This document shows, piece by piece, positions 45,104-56,830 of a DNA stretch of 64,000 bases. Position 1 is the first letter of the stretch. Every line of letters begins with the position of its first letter. The notes beneath the pieces are model-generated. The model saw nothing but the letters and a program-made list of their open reading frames with translations, ran no database searches and was not told the DNA's origin. The stretch is taken from the NCBI GenBank assembly GCA_022747635.1, contig JAKTNV010000004.1, forward strand, positions 82,682,552 through 82,746,551, written 5' to 3'. This stretch comes from Hetaerina americana (lineage: Eukaryota; Arthropoda; Insecta; Odonata; Calopterygidae). Both the position numbers and the translations under genes were made by a program.

Positions 45104-45419
45104 TGAGGTGAGAGGGAGAGGGGAAGCGAGAGGTGGACTTTAGGAAGTTTGACGTCACAAGGCACCAATTCTGCAAGACATACAAGATGGATTGAGATGA
45201 AACGAGTCGCCTCCGGATTTCGACGCTCGGCGGAATAAATGAAAGTTAAATGTGAATTAATAATTGTTATTCAGATTGGTACGTTGATCGAAGGAGACTC
45301 TGGAATGGTTGCTAAGAACTACAACTAACTACAACTCAAAGACTCTCCTAAAATGACATTAGGAGCTACTGTACCAACTTAAGCTTCAATTAACAACCAT
45401 TAAATTACACATATTTTTT

Positions 45420-45870
45420 GCCTCCTCTCATGCCGTCCCACTCTTTCCCTCCATGTACCTATTGCGCCCAAATTTCTCCATTCTATCACGTTTTTCAACA
45501 GTCCATTGTCACTGTACTTCCTCTACACACAATTTATTTCCTAATTTGAATATAACCCAATGACTTCCTTTCCCCTCACCCGCCATGTTCAGCAATTCTT
45601 TGTTTTTCTTGACGTAAATTTCAATTTTCCGTCCTTCTCCACAGTCACGTTTCAAAAGCCAGTATATGTTTGACCTTCAGTCTCAAAGGACTAAGTTTGG
45701 AACCATAGAGAGCCTCTCTTGAAACCAAATTCTTCACCAGTGTCTTCTTAACAAATATTTACAAATGACCACTACCGTATGCTTATACTCCTCTTTCTAA
45801 AAACCTCTTCGCCTAATGGAATTCTTATTTCAATTCCCTCAAGGTATTGTTCACCTTTGTTTGGAACAGT
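45420..45870 (-). pseudogene. LINE-A 3' half fragment (diverged)
   Basis: Follows LINE-A copy 2 base by base with many changes: 'tctatcacgtttttcaacag' for the region before RMLGKRGKGRN, then 'cacgtttcaaaagcc', and 'caccagtgtcttcttaaca'. It covers the RT C-terminal region on the minus strand. It is old and out of frame. Confidence 0.75.
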
Positions 45871-46448
45871 AAATATACGAACTCTTATGCTAGGTATAGT
45901 GAATATTTCTCAAGTCAAATTAAGTCAATAATTTTCAGCGTGAGTGGGGGTTGTAGCATTGTATGAATCACAGAACACAATGTGCTCTTCATTAAGAAAA
46001 CCGTTTAATATAGCCGTGACGATCGTGAGAATCTCATTGAATGCCTCGAAAAAATAATTATCAAAATTTTATAAAATCTACGGTGCAAAAAAACCACCCC
46101 CCTCAACCTGGATTGGAACCGCATCCCTTAATTTTCTGTAGAGTGCTTTTTCCGTTTAAATAACCGTATTCTTCCATAGCTTAACTGACTAAATAACTCC
46201 CCATGTAATTAATGTACTCTGGTTCGAAACAGGCTTCGCAATATATTTTTCTTTCGAGAAATTAGATGCATCGGTTGTCATGTACACCAGCAATAAACTC
46301 CGCTAAAGCACAGTTTTAGCATTTATCGCCGTTTCAATGAATTTAAAGTGCAATTTCTGCAATTTATTCGCCGTAACAAACAAATTGCTATTATTTTTCT
46401 ATTTTATTTTAAAGTTAGGATGTTATTCTTTTTATCCATCCCCAAGTA

Positions 46449-46830
46449 CTTGAACCTTGACTTAGAGGAAGGGCTGACCGTTCCGATGACCCCTAGAGCT
46501 GTGCTGGCGGGAGTAATGGTATTTGCTCCTGTTAGGGTAACATATACCAGATAGGGTGAAGGGTAGGAGTCAGACGAAAGATTGTCCGTGCTGAATGTGT
46601 TCCTCAGAGAGATAGCTGAAATGACGTCTGACGCCCGTGTGGCTGCCATTTGAGTGATGGTATCACATAAAAAACGCTATTGAGGAATGCAACGGGAAAT
46701 CACCTCAATTATTAATACCAAGAAACGTTTATGGACAAAAATATGAAAATGATTCTTGGCAATCACCGGACCCAGCCCAGTGGACGTCGGTCGTTCCCGG
46801 TAGCGGGAAAGGAAAGGTATATGGAAAGGA
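46449..46830 (+). mobile_element. LINE-A 5' end fragment
   Basis: Matches the first ~380 bp of LINE-A copy 3 from its 5' terminus (AACCTTGAC, GACCCCTAGAGCTGT, CTGGCGGGAGTAAT). It runs through the 5' UTR and the first codons (ATGGACAA, then CGGTAGCGGGAAAGG) before breaking off. A 5' piece without its 3' end is unusual for a LINE. It lies close to an oppositely oriented 3' piece at 45420-45870. Confidence 0.85.
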
Positions 46831-47039
46831 AACAGGTTTAATATGGTGTTAGGTAGTGTGTTACTAGTAGAGGTTGAGAAATGTGTCGATCTTCAGTCTG
46901 CGTCCGTCCAAAACCTACCAACAGTATATTGCTGAATAATAATTCCTTAAATGTGCTCCAAGAGTCTCTTATCTTATCTCGACTGTGGGTTCTAATGGAG
47001 ATCCAATTCCACTGAAAAACGTTATCAGATGCGTTTCAG

Positions 47040-47136
47040 GCAACTACATTCCAGGGGAGTAGTCACCATGATTCGAACCCGGTAACTTCCTGGTCGATGG
47101 ACGATTGCTCCTCCGACTCGGCTACCGTGCGCCCCT
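47040..47136 (-). mobile_element. tRNA-like SINE head
   Basis: On the minus strand an A-box-like GGTAGCCGAGTCGG is followed about 45 nt later by the B box GGGTTCGAATC, with no cloverleaf acceptor pairing. The sequence runs on into a non-tRNA tail. This is the look of a tRNA-derived SINE; no second identical copy is present in the window to prove it. Confidence 0.55.
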
Positions 47137-47837
47137 CCCAGTTGATATTGATTTAAATTGGAAAATTCGCGGGGGTGGAATTTGAATGAAGGAGATGGCG
47201 TGACGTGATGCCTCGGGGAGGAATATTGCAAATACGCGACAAAAGTTGAACGTGGGCGATGCGGGAGGCGGATTAGGGAGGGCGTGGGGGTCGAAGAGCT
47301 TCGAAAATTCTTGCGACGCAATAACGGAGAAGGGAGGGGGTCACGATGATCAGGAGAAGCGGGAATTCATCGCAGGTGATCATTAATATAACATACCATA
47401 CGCTGTTTTGTACATAGTTGGCAATAAGTTGAGATATCCATACAAATACTTGAGTAATGCACTGACAGTCCAACACTTATTGTAGTACATACATCAGATG
47501 AATATGCTGGTCAGTCTGGGGGAAGCTGGGTCTCATTAGACGGATTGTAGGAAAATGTAATGAAAAGAGAGAAATTCTAATTGGCTGTAATTAGGTCATA
47601 TTTCTATTGAGCAAAAAGTGTCTAGAATACATTGTGATATTGTTAACGTTGAAAAGAAAAAAATAGAAACTTTGCTATACTTATGGAACGTTTTATCGAG
47701 AAGAAATAAAGCGTCTTTTGGAGGAATTTAGTTGGGGAGCGCTTTGATTCATGCAGAGAACATGCATGCCTTATGGCTTTTAGAAAGGTGCCGGACACCT
47801 GAGTTTTCTCTGAATTACACGTATCATGGTAGCAAAT

Positions 47838-48475
47838 CATATTAGATTTAACCACCGGAATAATATGAGAGGGGGAGAAACCGTTCCACACACCTTCAAG
47901 AATAAATTGTAGTTCTTCCCAACCACGAAACACTAACATAACAAAAATGACCCAAGCACTCGAAAATACGTTTCAGCTTTTAGAGACTAAAATTTAGTGA
48001 TTTAGTTAAACACACAAATCAATAAATGATGAATTAAAAGATTGTATGCATGCGCTAAAATATTTTAATCTACTTAGGTATGTATGTAGTTTGAACGGTA
48101 TATGAGATTGAAGAGTGTGTGATAAGGACGGAGTGTGGCAATGGTAGCATGTACTCGTATGGTGTGAACCTAGCCCATTGGTGACGGTAAAGTTACAGTT
48201 GGCAATCTTTAAGTGTCATTTTACATCAGAGCTTTTTGTCTCCTATCTGTTCTCCTTGTGTGTACATGCATGCCCATTGTAAGAGTGAAAATTGACCAAA
48301 TTAGACCATTGCCAACAGGACGTTTGCCTAATTGCAACTATAAATTCCTAAATAAAATAATCTTGAAGTAGATATTCAAATGCAAGTATGCACTAATATT
48401 TCTTAATTCCTGGGTGGTATCCTAACACCCACCGCCACATGCTCTGTGGCGGATATTGATTAAATGTAGACGTAG
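47838..48475 (+). mobile_element. CR1 3' end, diverged
   Basis: Starts with the CR1 C-terminal word (FNHRNNMR, equivalent to FDHRDKIRE) and ends at 48400-48475 with a CR1 3' signature (CCTAACACCCACCGCCACAT, GTGGCGG, TGTAGACGTAG). The middle is not alignable by eye, so these may be two separate pieces. Confidence 0.45.
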
Positions 48476-49149
48476 TTTTTGCACTTCGAATAAGAGATAA
48501 ACACCTTTAAGTAAGTGGTAGGAAACATGGCCAGTGGTGAAAAAATGAATATTTTGTCTTTAAACCATAAATCCAAGTCCAAGTTTCACAGCTCCAGTTC
48601 GATTTTAGCTGATTTCGAGGGTTAAAAATAACGCTATCTGCCTCGAGTTTCCCATCGATCCGGGTAATTTTTACTTTGGACGAGAAAACATTTTCTATTT
48701 TAGCGCTCGGCAATAACTTTCCCCAAATTTTCCCTTTTTTTCCCTCTCGATTTGGTAAACGGTAACACCTACGCTCTGTTAAAATCATATTTCAAAGCTC
48801 TGGATAAGTGCCCAAATATTTACATGAACATAATTTGCGGCAATGTTGTGCCAGTTGCAGTTTCAGAGGTGTGTGCACGTTTGCATGCAGAATATATGTA
48901 TACATACATACAACAATTTGTGTATATTTGTGTGTGTATATATAAAGAACACAAACATATATAAAAATCATAAACACAGTAATCAACCCGAAGGTCGGTT
49001 TGGTAGGTGATGGTACAGTTCACCCAGTACTAAGCCAAATGACGTGTGAGGTTCACACATCAGGATAGGGGGGCCAGCGCCTTTCCGTGGACACTTCCCA
49101 ATTATTAATAACAGTTAGTTCATATCACTTTTATTACCCCATTGTCTGT

Positions 49150-49700
49150 TCGTTTCGTTCAAACACCCGTCGAACTTGCGAGACATCTTCAAGTCGACAA
49201 GACCACCTGCGGGCCCTCCTATCTATTCCCCGCCCCTGTCCGCACCATGCAACCACCCATGCTGCAAATACTGCAGTCTTTAAGACCCGCCACCTCCCTT
49301 ACAACCAATTCCCAACCAGACGCCACCTGAACTTCAAAAAATATTGAATACCGCTCCTCCTGCAACTTGTGCTCTGTCTTTTACGTGGGTGAATGCACGA
49401 ACACCCAAAGGGAGTGTTGTGTTTGGAGGCGTGTTTTGGGATTGCGTTAACTGATAAATTCCTTTCATAAATGCCATAGTGTACGATATCAATTTTAGCA
49501 TCCATCCCACCCTCTGACCCTCCACTCTATGTCAAAACAATAGAGCAGGCGTTTATCTGGCTCATGGATTCCTGGAATTACCCAGGTATTAGGCATTAAT
49601 TACCCCATTCTTCACATATTTTCACCACTCCCAAAACTTTTCAAATTATTCCCACACTTCTAAAAATTACCCTCTCAACTATTCTCCTCGCAAATCTTTC
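49150..49700 (+). pseudogene. Penelope-like GIY-YIG fragment
   Basis: Frames separated by stops read CNHPCCKYCSL, LTTNSQPDAT, SKNIEYRSSCNLCSVFYVGE and then CHSVRYQF. The Cys-rich lead followed by YRSSCNLCSVFYVGE resembles the start of the GIY-YIG endonuclease domain of Penelope-like retroelements. The catalytic Arg and Glu regions are not clearly preserved. The alternative is a chance Cys-rich frame. Confidence 0.45.
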
Positions 49701-49914
49701 CCCGCCTTCCCCTTCCTTTCAGCGTCTCCAGCCCTTTCTGTGATAACATTTTTCTTCGTTCCTTCCTTCTCTTCCTCGTATCACCGAAAATACGAAAACT
49801 AGTGAGTTTCTTTTCTTTTTTGTGTTTCTTTGCTGTTGTTTTTGTTCGCTAGTGCTTCCTTCACATACATTAATATTCACATCCGTGAGACTTTCGCAGA
49901 AGTTTTCGATATGT

Positions 49915-49952
49915 ATATAAATATATATATATATATATATGTATGTATATAC

Positions 49953-50010
<58 letters not shown>
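49915..50010. repeat. (TA)n microsatellite
   Basis: TA repeat with a few GTATGT variants. Unlike three other (TA)n tracts, no LINE-A 5' edge abuts it. Confidence 0.97.
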
Positions 50011-50012
<2 letters not shown>

Positions 50013-50329
50013 CTTGAAAAGCACATTAGAACACAAAACTATAAATAGAATACACGGTAAAACGACAATCACATTTAAGAAATTTGTCGGTCCTTCCCTG
50101 GGTCCCTTCTGTGGAGACCCGAGTGCGATGTGATGAGATTTAAGATGAAGTGGAAAGGTTAAACTTTCTGAAATGTGATTGTTCTTTTACGTGTTATCTA
50201 TTTTATTTTTGTGTTCTATTGTGCCATCCAAATATTATATATATATGTATATATAAATATATAAAAATATAGATTGTTTTTGTATGAACACAGACTGTAC
50301 ACTTCTAATTTGTAAGCCTTGGTTTACAC

Positions 50330-50490
50330 GAATAGCCCAAACACCCTACACTGCAGTAGGTTGTTCTTCAATTTCGCATAGATTCTATCGCCCTTCATTC
50401 CACTCAACATTAATATCCTGTTCCAAGCTCTACTTTGCTCTCTTAACGTTCTTCCCTTCCCAATTTTTGAAAACAGGTACGTTCGCTCAG
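50330..50490 (-). pseudogene. LINE-A 3' terminal fragment
   Basis: On the minus strand the translation TLREQSRAWNRILMLSGMKG, then DRIYAKLKNN, mirrors the LINE-A C-terminus (GKRGKGRNRIGLLDGMKG...). A CTAC...GTAG hairpin follows at the position of the conserved LINE-A 3' hairpin. Confidence 0.65.
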
Positions 50491-50589
50491 TAAGTTGAGC
50501 ACAGGCTGTTTTGTGATACTGACTCATGATAAAAAACAATCAAGTTCGTCCAAGAACTCACCCGCACCTCTTTCGGTATCGCAGAATCG

Positions 50590-50697
50590 AACAAAACTTG
50601 ATGTGTTGATTTTGCATGTGGTTTTGTTTACTTTTACAGGTGGTGATCTAACACCCCCCACAACACGCCCTTGCGGGTTATTATGTAGAGGTAGAAG
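50590..50697 (+). mobile_element. CR1 3'-end fragment
   Basis: Ends with GATCTAACACCCCCCACAAC, ACGCCCTTGCGGG and TTATTATGTAGAGG, the CR1 3' signature found at 40535 and 43475, here on the plus strand. Confidence 0.75.
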
Positions 50698-51629
50698 TGA
50701 GTGATGCACGATATTCACGTCTGAGTAATAGCGATGAGCTTAGTAATAACAATCCAAACTACAATATTCTTAAATTTAATAATAAGCATTATACATCAGT
50801 AAAAATAATAATCTAACAAAAATTCGCAGCACTGACCATCACAGGTACAAATAACATTCAGTATAGAAAGTTAACCCAAGAGTTTCGAACCCTCGCAAAT
50901 ACGACGTGGTTATTTTTGAACCATAATTTTGGAAAAAAGTGTGTCTTATATGCCTTTCAAAAATGGTGCATACATAACTTAGAAGCAACACAAGGAGACA
51001 GTTTTATTTATTTTTTAAATTTGGGTGACACAATCACCTCTCTCAACGGAAGGAAGACGACTGAGGGCACGGGTGATGGACAGGTGGGGAGGACGGGGAG
51101 AGGAGACGGGGAGAGGAGGAGGAGGTTTTTGGGGGTCAAAAATGTGAAATCTTCGTTGAGATACAGATATTTTCGTCAAACACAAACACACTTCCCAACG
51201 ATGGAAATTCAGGGGACTTATTGATTTCATAGAACAGCAGGTTTCCCATCATTGAAACGTTAAAAATAAGGGCGTGGATTTTTCTGTGGAAATTAAAACT
51301 ATAAAAAATTAGAACTAAATTTATTGCCATTAAACCTTTATTTTCTTGGATTCATAATTCGTAAAGATGATTTCAATCGTCAGAAGTTTAAGGCCCAAAT
51401 TCGAAGTGATCAAACGTTTATCAACTTAACTTCAGAACAGAAATGTTTTTCATAATTTCCTTCCGAAATTTTACTACCGCCTCTATAAAGGAGATTCGTG
51501 TAATTAAATACTAAATATTAATTCAAGAATAGCTCGTAGAATGCCATCCATCCGAGATATCCCGGGCCGTTTCCATCAAAGGGTCTTGTTTAAGGATTAG
51601 GCGATCGTTAAACTTCACCATTTCGATTA

Positions 51630-52562
51630 CAGGGTTCGTCCGGAAAATAAGTGTACTGATTTTTTCCCGCCGCTCCAGGCGCGCCCAGCACCGCTCTGAC
51701 GGACTGCGATTGGAGGGGGGTATGTTGGCAAGCGACGCTGAAAAAGGCAGTCGGCTCTGAGCTGTGGTGTAGTGAGGAGCTCTGTTAACGCGAACCTCCA
51801 CGCTCGACCCACGTCACGGAACGCGATGCCGAAGTTTTTGGAGCAGCGTTATTCCATCAAATTTGCGGTAAAGCTTGGGAAATCGTCTACCAAAACTGTC
51901 GGTATGATTAACCAGGCTTACGGGGAGTCAGCCATGTCCAGAAACATGATCTTTCGGTGGCACAAGATGTTCGTGGAGGGCAGAGAAGAGGTCGACGACG
52001 AACCACGGCCTGGACGCCCATCAACGACACTCACCGACGAAAATGTGCGAACAGTTCGCGATGTACTGAACTCTGATCGTCGTCTTCGATCGACGACAAA
52101 CTGTAAATGCTGCATTTTACGTCCAAGTGCTCGACAGGCTTCGAAAACGAGTCGCCCGCGTCCGGCCAGCGACATCTGGCGGCTGCATCACGACAATGCG
52201 CCGTCTCACACCGCGCTTGTCGTGTCGGACTTCTTGGCCAAGCACGGCGTGGCAATGCTGCCGCACCCGCCCTACAGCCCGGACTTGGCACCACCGGACT
52301 TCTTTCTGTTCCCGAAGATAAAGAGGAGTTTGAAAGGAACGCGATACGGGACTTTGGACGCCGTCAAAGAGGCCGTGACGACGTGTCTTCGATAGGTTCC
52401 CGATGATGCCTTCGCGGGAGCGTTCCAGGAATGGGAACGCCGCTGGAACAAGTGTATCGACTCACAAGGGTCCTATTTTGAGGAATATTAGCTTAAGATA
52501 TGTAAAAGTGTAATAAATTTTTTTTCCTGAGCTCAGTACACTTATTTTCCGGACGAACCCTG
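51630..52562 (+). mobile_element. mariner deletion derivative with perfect TIRs
   Basis: The 30-bp ends (51630-51659 and 52533-52562; CAGGGTTCGTCCGGAAAATA...) are inverted repeats without a visible mismatch, flanked by TA on both sides. The element is 933 bp, against about 1.3 kb for a full mariner. The missing part is the centre of the transposase gene. With intact ends it could still have been moved by a full-length relative. The fragment at 9122-9485 belongs to the same family. Confidence 0.93.
51826..52494 (+). pseudogene. mariner transposase, internally deleted
   Basis: The frame begins MPKFLEQRYSIKFAVKLGKS and covers the helix-turn-helix region (IFRWHKMFVEGREEVDDEP, RPGRPSTT). It then jumps, after LRSTTN, to the end of the linker (LDRLRKRVARV, visible in another frame). 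The second catalytic block HHDNAPSHTALV and the third SPDLAPPDFFLFPKIK follow, then the C-terminus RWNKCIDSQGSYFEEY after one stop near 52393. The first catalytic Asp (GDETW block) is lost in the deletion, so no active transposase can be made. Confidence 0.9.
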
Positions 52563-53219
52563 TATATCCGACTGTTTCAGGTTACTTCCACATTCAGATT
52601 CCTACCTATCCACAGGTTTCGCTGTTTACATACGAAGGCACGCACACTTGCGTGTATACGCCTACATGCTGAATGATATATCCGTGGTTGAATTAAGCGT
52701 GAGCGTGGCTCCCACGCTTCGCCCTCTTCCTTTTACTTCACGCTCGCCTGCGCGCCTCCAGTGGCTCATTGAAGATATGCGCGCGTTCCCGACGGGAATA
52801 GAACGGGAAGGATGGGGGCGACTCCAGGAAGAGGACGAGGGAGATACCAATAAGTGCACCTGCACCCACTGGAAGAAGTGTGTGTTGGTTTTGGGGGGGG
52901 TATCAGGTGCAGGGGGAGGTAGGCATGCACTTTTAATAGATCAGATCCATTTACTGCGCTGCAAAAATGACGATGGCCATGTTGTTCTTGATCGTGGTAG
53001 CCGGGACAGCAAATCATTCAAGTGGATACTTGGTTAGAATTTCGTATCCAGGGGGGATCTTTGCGTCTAATTGGCCCAGAGATTAGTTTCATGGGTACGC
53101 TAGATTGTATAATTTGACCTGTAAATAACACTGCGATTATGATACTCAAACGAAACATTTTGTAGCTAAGTTTCACCGTTTCGGGCTTGTTCTCGTGCAA
53201 GGAATCCAAATTGTTATGA
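52563..53219. other. Unassigned, partly GC-rich DNA
   Basis: A 129-codon open frame (52648-53037) without family resemblance and antisense frames of similar size share this GC-richer patch. I cannot support a gene. Confidence 0.35.
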
Positions 53220-53400
53220 ATGGCAGCCTACCGATAAAGGTAGATTTTGAATGAATACGCAGGATATTCACCCACTGACCACTAATTCTCGATAGGACAC
53301 GACAACTTCGCAAACTACACTTCGCATTAATCTTCTTCACTTCTTCATACATTCTATCTCCTTTCATATCGTCCAACATATCTATTATTTTTTTCCACCT
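53220..53400 (-). pseudogene. LINE-A 3' terminal fragment with hairpin
   Basis: On the minus strand IIDMLDDMKGDRMYEEVKK matches the LINE-A C-terminus (LLDGMKGGRKYSEMKR). Downstream, CTACCTTTATCGGTAGG preserves the 3' hairpin of LINE-A, although the surrounding bases have diverged. Confidence 0.75.
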
Positions 53401-53774
53401 ACTAAGCCAGCCTAAAACTATACCCTATGATACAGTAAAATGCGAACTAGATATTAAAATTATAAAGATTTTACACTCAGGTTTCATACTTGTTTCGTGA
53501 TAGTAAAAAGATTTTTATTTTATGATGTTTACCTCATTTTAACCCTCCAACTTTTTAGCTTTCATAAATCTGTATTTCTGTATCTGGATTTTTGAAAAGT
53601 TTTACCCGAAGGCGGAAAGAGAAATTCTATGGACTTCTTCAATAGATTAAAATGTACAAATTTCAAAGAGTAAAAATTATTCGCCTGGACTGGGATACGG
53701 GCTCCTGGCTTTTTAAAATGTAATATCATATAATTTGGCTTCGCAAAATCAATTATTGGGATGCTAAATTTTAA

Positions 53775-54095
53775 TTTTAGATTCGACCACCGGGATAAAA
53801 AAAAGATATATGTAGACGATGTCACCGATAGATTCTAGTACTCAATAAATCGAACCCAAGCTTCCGAATAAAAGGCTTCTTAAAAGATGAAATTAAATGA
53901 TTTAATCAAATCAAAGAATTATTGCATCATGCGCATAGGAATGTAGATGTGCATTCATGAATGCTCAAGTGTTTTTATATGCAAGATAATACTCATTCAA
54001 CCCAACCCAAATATTTCGTGTGAACCAAATTACGTAGCATTAGTAATTTAGTTATAAGGTGTCCTGACGGCTTGGGGTATTTTCCAGCTTCCCAG
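53775..54095 (+). mobile_element. CR1 3' end, diverged
   Basis: Opens with FDHRDKKKIYVDD, the CR1 C-terminal word, and ends with GGTGTCCTGACGGC and TTGGGGTATTTTCC, parallel to the copy at 42788-43125 at the same spacing (about 315 bp). Confidence 0.65.
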
Positions 54096-54099
54096 CTAA

Positions 54100-55680
54100 A
54101 GAGGGTTGAAAGCATGATTAGTCGCACGGTCATGAAACAGAGATGAAGATAGAACACTTGCATGCTTGCAGATCGTAAAAGAAGAATGTCTTTATTCCCA
54201 CATGTTCTTTTAATCATTTGATATTTCAAGACGGACATAAAATGTTTAGTGGGTCCAAAATAGATCAAAGCAAACTGCATTACGTGGGATATTGAGATCG
54301 TTGTAAAATGTTGGGCTTGTTATTTAATGAAATATCTACTGGATCATCAATAATAATAAAATATTGGACTAACAAGAAGACCTCCAACATTCAAGTTGTA
54401 CATACTGTAAGGTCAATAGAGATATGTAGGTGTCATAGATCATATGTTCTCTTTCGAGAGCGTAGAGAAATTTGTGCTTTTGAGTTATGTGCACTGCGTT
54501 TCACTACAAATTCTTCTCTGCTACTTTAACGAGTAACCTCTCACCATGGTGATATATATCAGCTTTAATACCCCTTAACATACATGTACTGTGTTCCCAA
54601 GACTGTAGCCATTGGTCTTGCAAAATTTTCTCACGTTCACATTTTCTGCCAATATTAGCGACATAGGCGGGAATTAACGTATATTATGTTTTACCTTGAG
54701 AAATATATATTTATAATATAAAAGATATGGTGATTAATTAAAATAGTAAAAAATTGCCTAATTTGTGAGGTTATAAAAAACTTGATACTGAAAATTAAAA
54801 CCGCGTGGTTTCGAAATTCAAAAATCCCAAAATGCATTTTTTCATCGTGTATCATCGGTGGTTTATAAAATAAAAATATTTCCATGAGGATTCCGTCGTA
54901 GAAAAGGGAAACTTGCCGTTAAGAAACTATTGAGTCATAAAATTCCCTTAAATACGTGTCAACTCGTGTTAACCAAAAGTATTCCCAGGAGTAGAATATC
55001 TGAGGAGAAAATTATGTCTTCAGGTTAACCATTTCATGTTAAAAAATAAATACAGTTTAAAAAATATATACAGAACTGATACCGAGGGTCCCTCAATTTA
55101 GCGTAAAAACCAATTTTTTACATTACCCATCGGTTTTTTTGTCAAGTGGCTTTTACTTTACCTACCTAATGGATTTTCCATTATTTGGGGCCTGTCTTTG
55201 TAACCTAGAATTTGCACTGGTAGGTGGAAAAGCGGCTTCCTTAATATCTAGCTATATCGAGGGGCAAATCAAAAAAATGTTGACATACTCAAGTAAAATG
55301 ACTTATTTCCAGACCGATAATATCTTAATGAACTGAAGTGAACAAAAAGGAGGTACGGCACATTCCATTGGCTTGCTGCATTTTGCGTTCATCACACCGG
55401 GCGACGATAAATTTTAAGCCCGTAATGGCCCACCCACTTACGCGCGCACACCCCCGCGGGGCGTTTAACTCATTCATATCCTTGGCACCCTTCCACATTT
55501 CCCTTTTCCTAATATTCCAATCTTCCCTATTTATACAGGTCCAACCCTATAACCTGCGCATTGGGTGGACTAGGTAATTTATGGAATGTTTCAAGCCATC
55601 AAGGTGGGAAAAATAACGCAGCATCCATCGAAGATACATTAAGGTTTTTACGAGGGCGAAAAAAATTATGTTCACGTTTT
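54100..55680. other. Unassigned AT-rich DNA
   Basis: Nothing recognised, apart from a GC-richer patch near 55340-55480. Confidence 0.4.
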
Positions 55681-55689
55681 ATGGTAGGT

Positions 55690-55770
55690 ACGTGGTAGTT
55701 AAGTGAGTAGAGCACTAGGATAATGAACGAGGGGTCCGGGATCTAATCCGGGTGACACCTCTAGGCACTC
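55690..55770 (+). mobile_element. tRNA-like SINE head
   Basis: A-box-like GTGGTAGTTAAGTGAG (55692-55707) and B-box-like GGGATCTAATCCG (55738-55750) are spaced as in a Pol III promoter, and no cloverleaf is possible. The part after it (GGTGACACCTCTAGGCACTC) resembles the head at 47040-47136 in layout. Confidence 0.5.
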
Positions 55771-55854
55771 TCTGCTTCACCCAAACTGGGTTTTCGGATA
55801 ACAGATATTGCTGGGAAACCACAGAAGTCACAAGGGAAGGTACTAGCACCTTTC

Positions 55855-55900
55855 TACCTTTGCTTGGTACCTGAAAGCCACCGCTAGGGTGTCTAGTAGA
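55855..55900 (-). mobile_element. CR1 3'-signature stub
   Basis: On the minus strand CACCCTAGCGGTGGCTTTCAGG matches the 3' signature of the CR1 copy at 3167-3194 over 20 or more bases. Confidence 0.5.
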
Positions 55901-56169
55901 AATACTCAACACCAAGCATTCAGTATTATATTTGGAGTTTTTTCTAATTTCCAGTTCCCAATAGATATGCACAATAATTCTAGTAATGGAGGAAATGTAA
56001 AATCCAGTGAAATGCACTACAGTATCTAGGCGCGAAATACTTATCTACATATGAGAGTTGAGCTGCTAGTTACAAGAAAGACAATGAGACAAGTATTGAG
56101 CAAAACAATCACAACATTCTAGAAAACATATAGAGAACGTTTTTCCCTTAGTACGGTCGTTTGCAGTAA

Positions 56170-56650
56170 TTCTGATCCCATGTCACTCGCTAGAACGATG
56201 GCATCTCAATTCTGTTGGTTCTACATTTGATCCCTCTAATCTTATTTTCATTCTCTTTCTATCGAATTACAATGGGGCCAATTGTTAATGTATTTTCAAC
56301 ATCATCGAAGAAATAAATAAACTTATAATTGATACAAAAAATTCAATGCGCCGTCAGAGTGTAAGCGTATTTTATCATTAACCGCGGAGCTAATACCGTT
56401 AACGTAAAGAAAAAAATTAATAGAGTCCATTATATCGCTGTGAGGAACACCTTAAGTTACTTCTACTGCCCTTTACTGCTGCTCTACTAACCCTACGTAT
56501 ATGACTGCCCTCTGTACGGGACCATTCAAAAAGTCTTTAATCCAGCACAGGAGATGTTTATTTACGTCATAGGCTTCTAGTTTCTTTGGTTTCTTGAATG
56601 TCACTTTATGTGGAAGATTCTAGCAGAACCACTGCGCCTAGAACATTCTT
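56170..56650 (-). pseudogene. CR1 RT core fragment
   Basis: On the minus strand: KKLEAYDVNKHLLCWIKDFL, NGPVQRAVIYVG, then GVPHSDIMDSINFF and YVNGIS. This is the stretch of CR1 RT between the FSKAFD and FADD blocks, with the usual GVPQGS changed to GVPHSD. No 3' part continues from it. Confidence 0.75.
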
Positions 56651-56689
56651 TTCTCCCGAATCCAAAATATCATGAGCAAAGAGCTCAAA

Positions 56690-56830
56690 TTGTTTTTCGG
56701 ATACATCTACAACTAAATAATACCCTGCAAGCCGCCCCGAGAACGTGTGGTAGGTTAACACTCGTAAAACAGAATAGATTCCCCATTCAAAACCGAATCA
56801 TGTTACCTATACACAAACATTAGTTTGATC
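56690..56830 (-). mobile_element. CR1 3'-end fragment
   Basis: On the minus strand GTTAACCTACCACACG, TTCTCGGGGCGGCTTGCAGG and GTATTATTTAGTTGTAGATG form the CR1 3' signature. It is a separate insertion from the RT fragment next to it. Confidence 0.65.

Noticed and set aside
52648..53037. 129-codon open frame
   Set aside because: No recognisable domain; an equally open antisense frame suggests composition, not selection.
55690..55900. SINE using a CR1-like 3' tail
   Set aside because: The CR1-like signature is on the opposite strand from the SINE head, so it cannot be its 3' tail.
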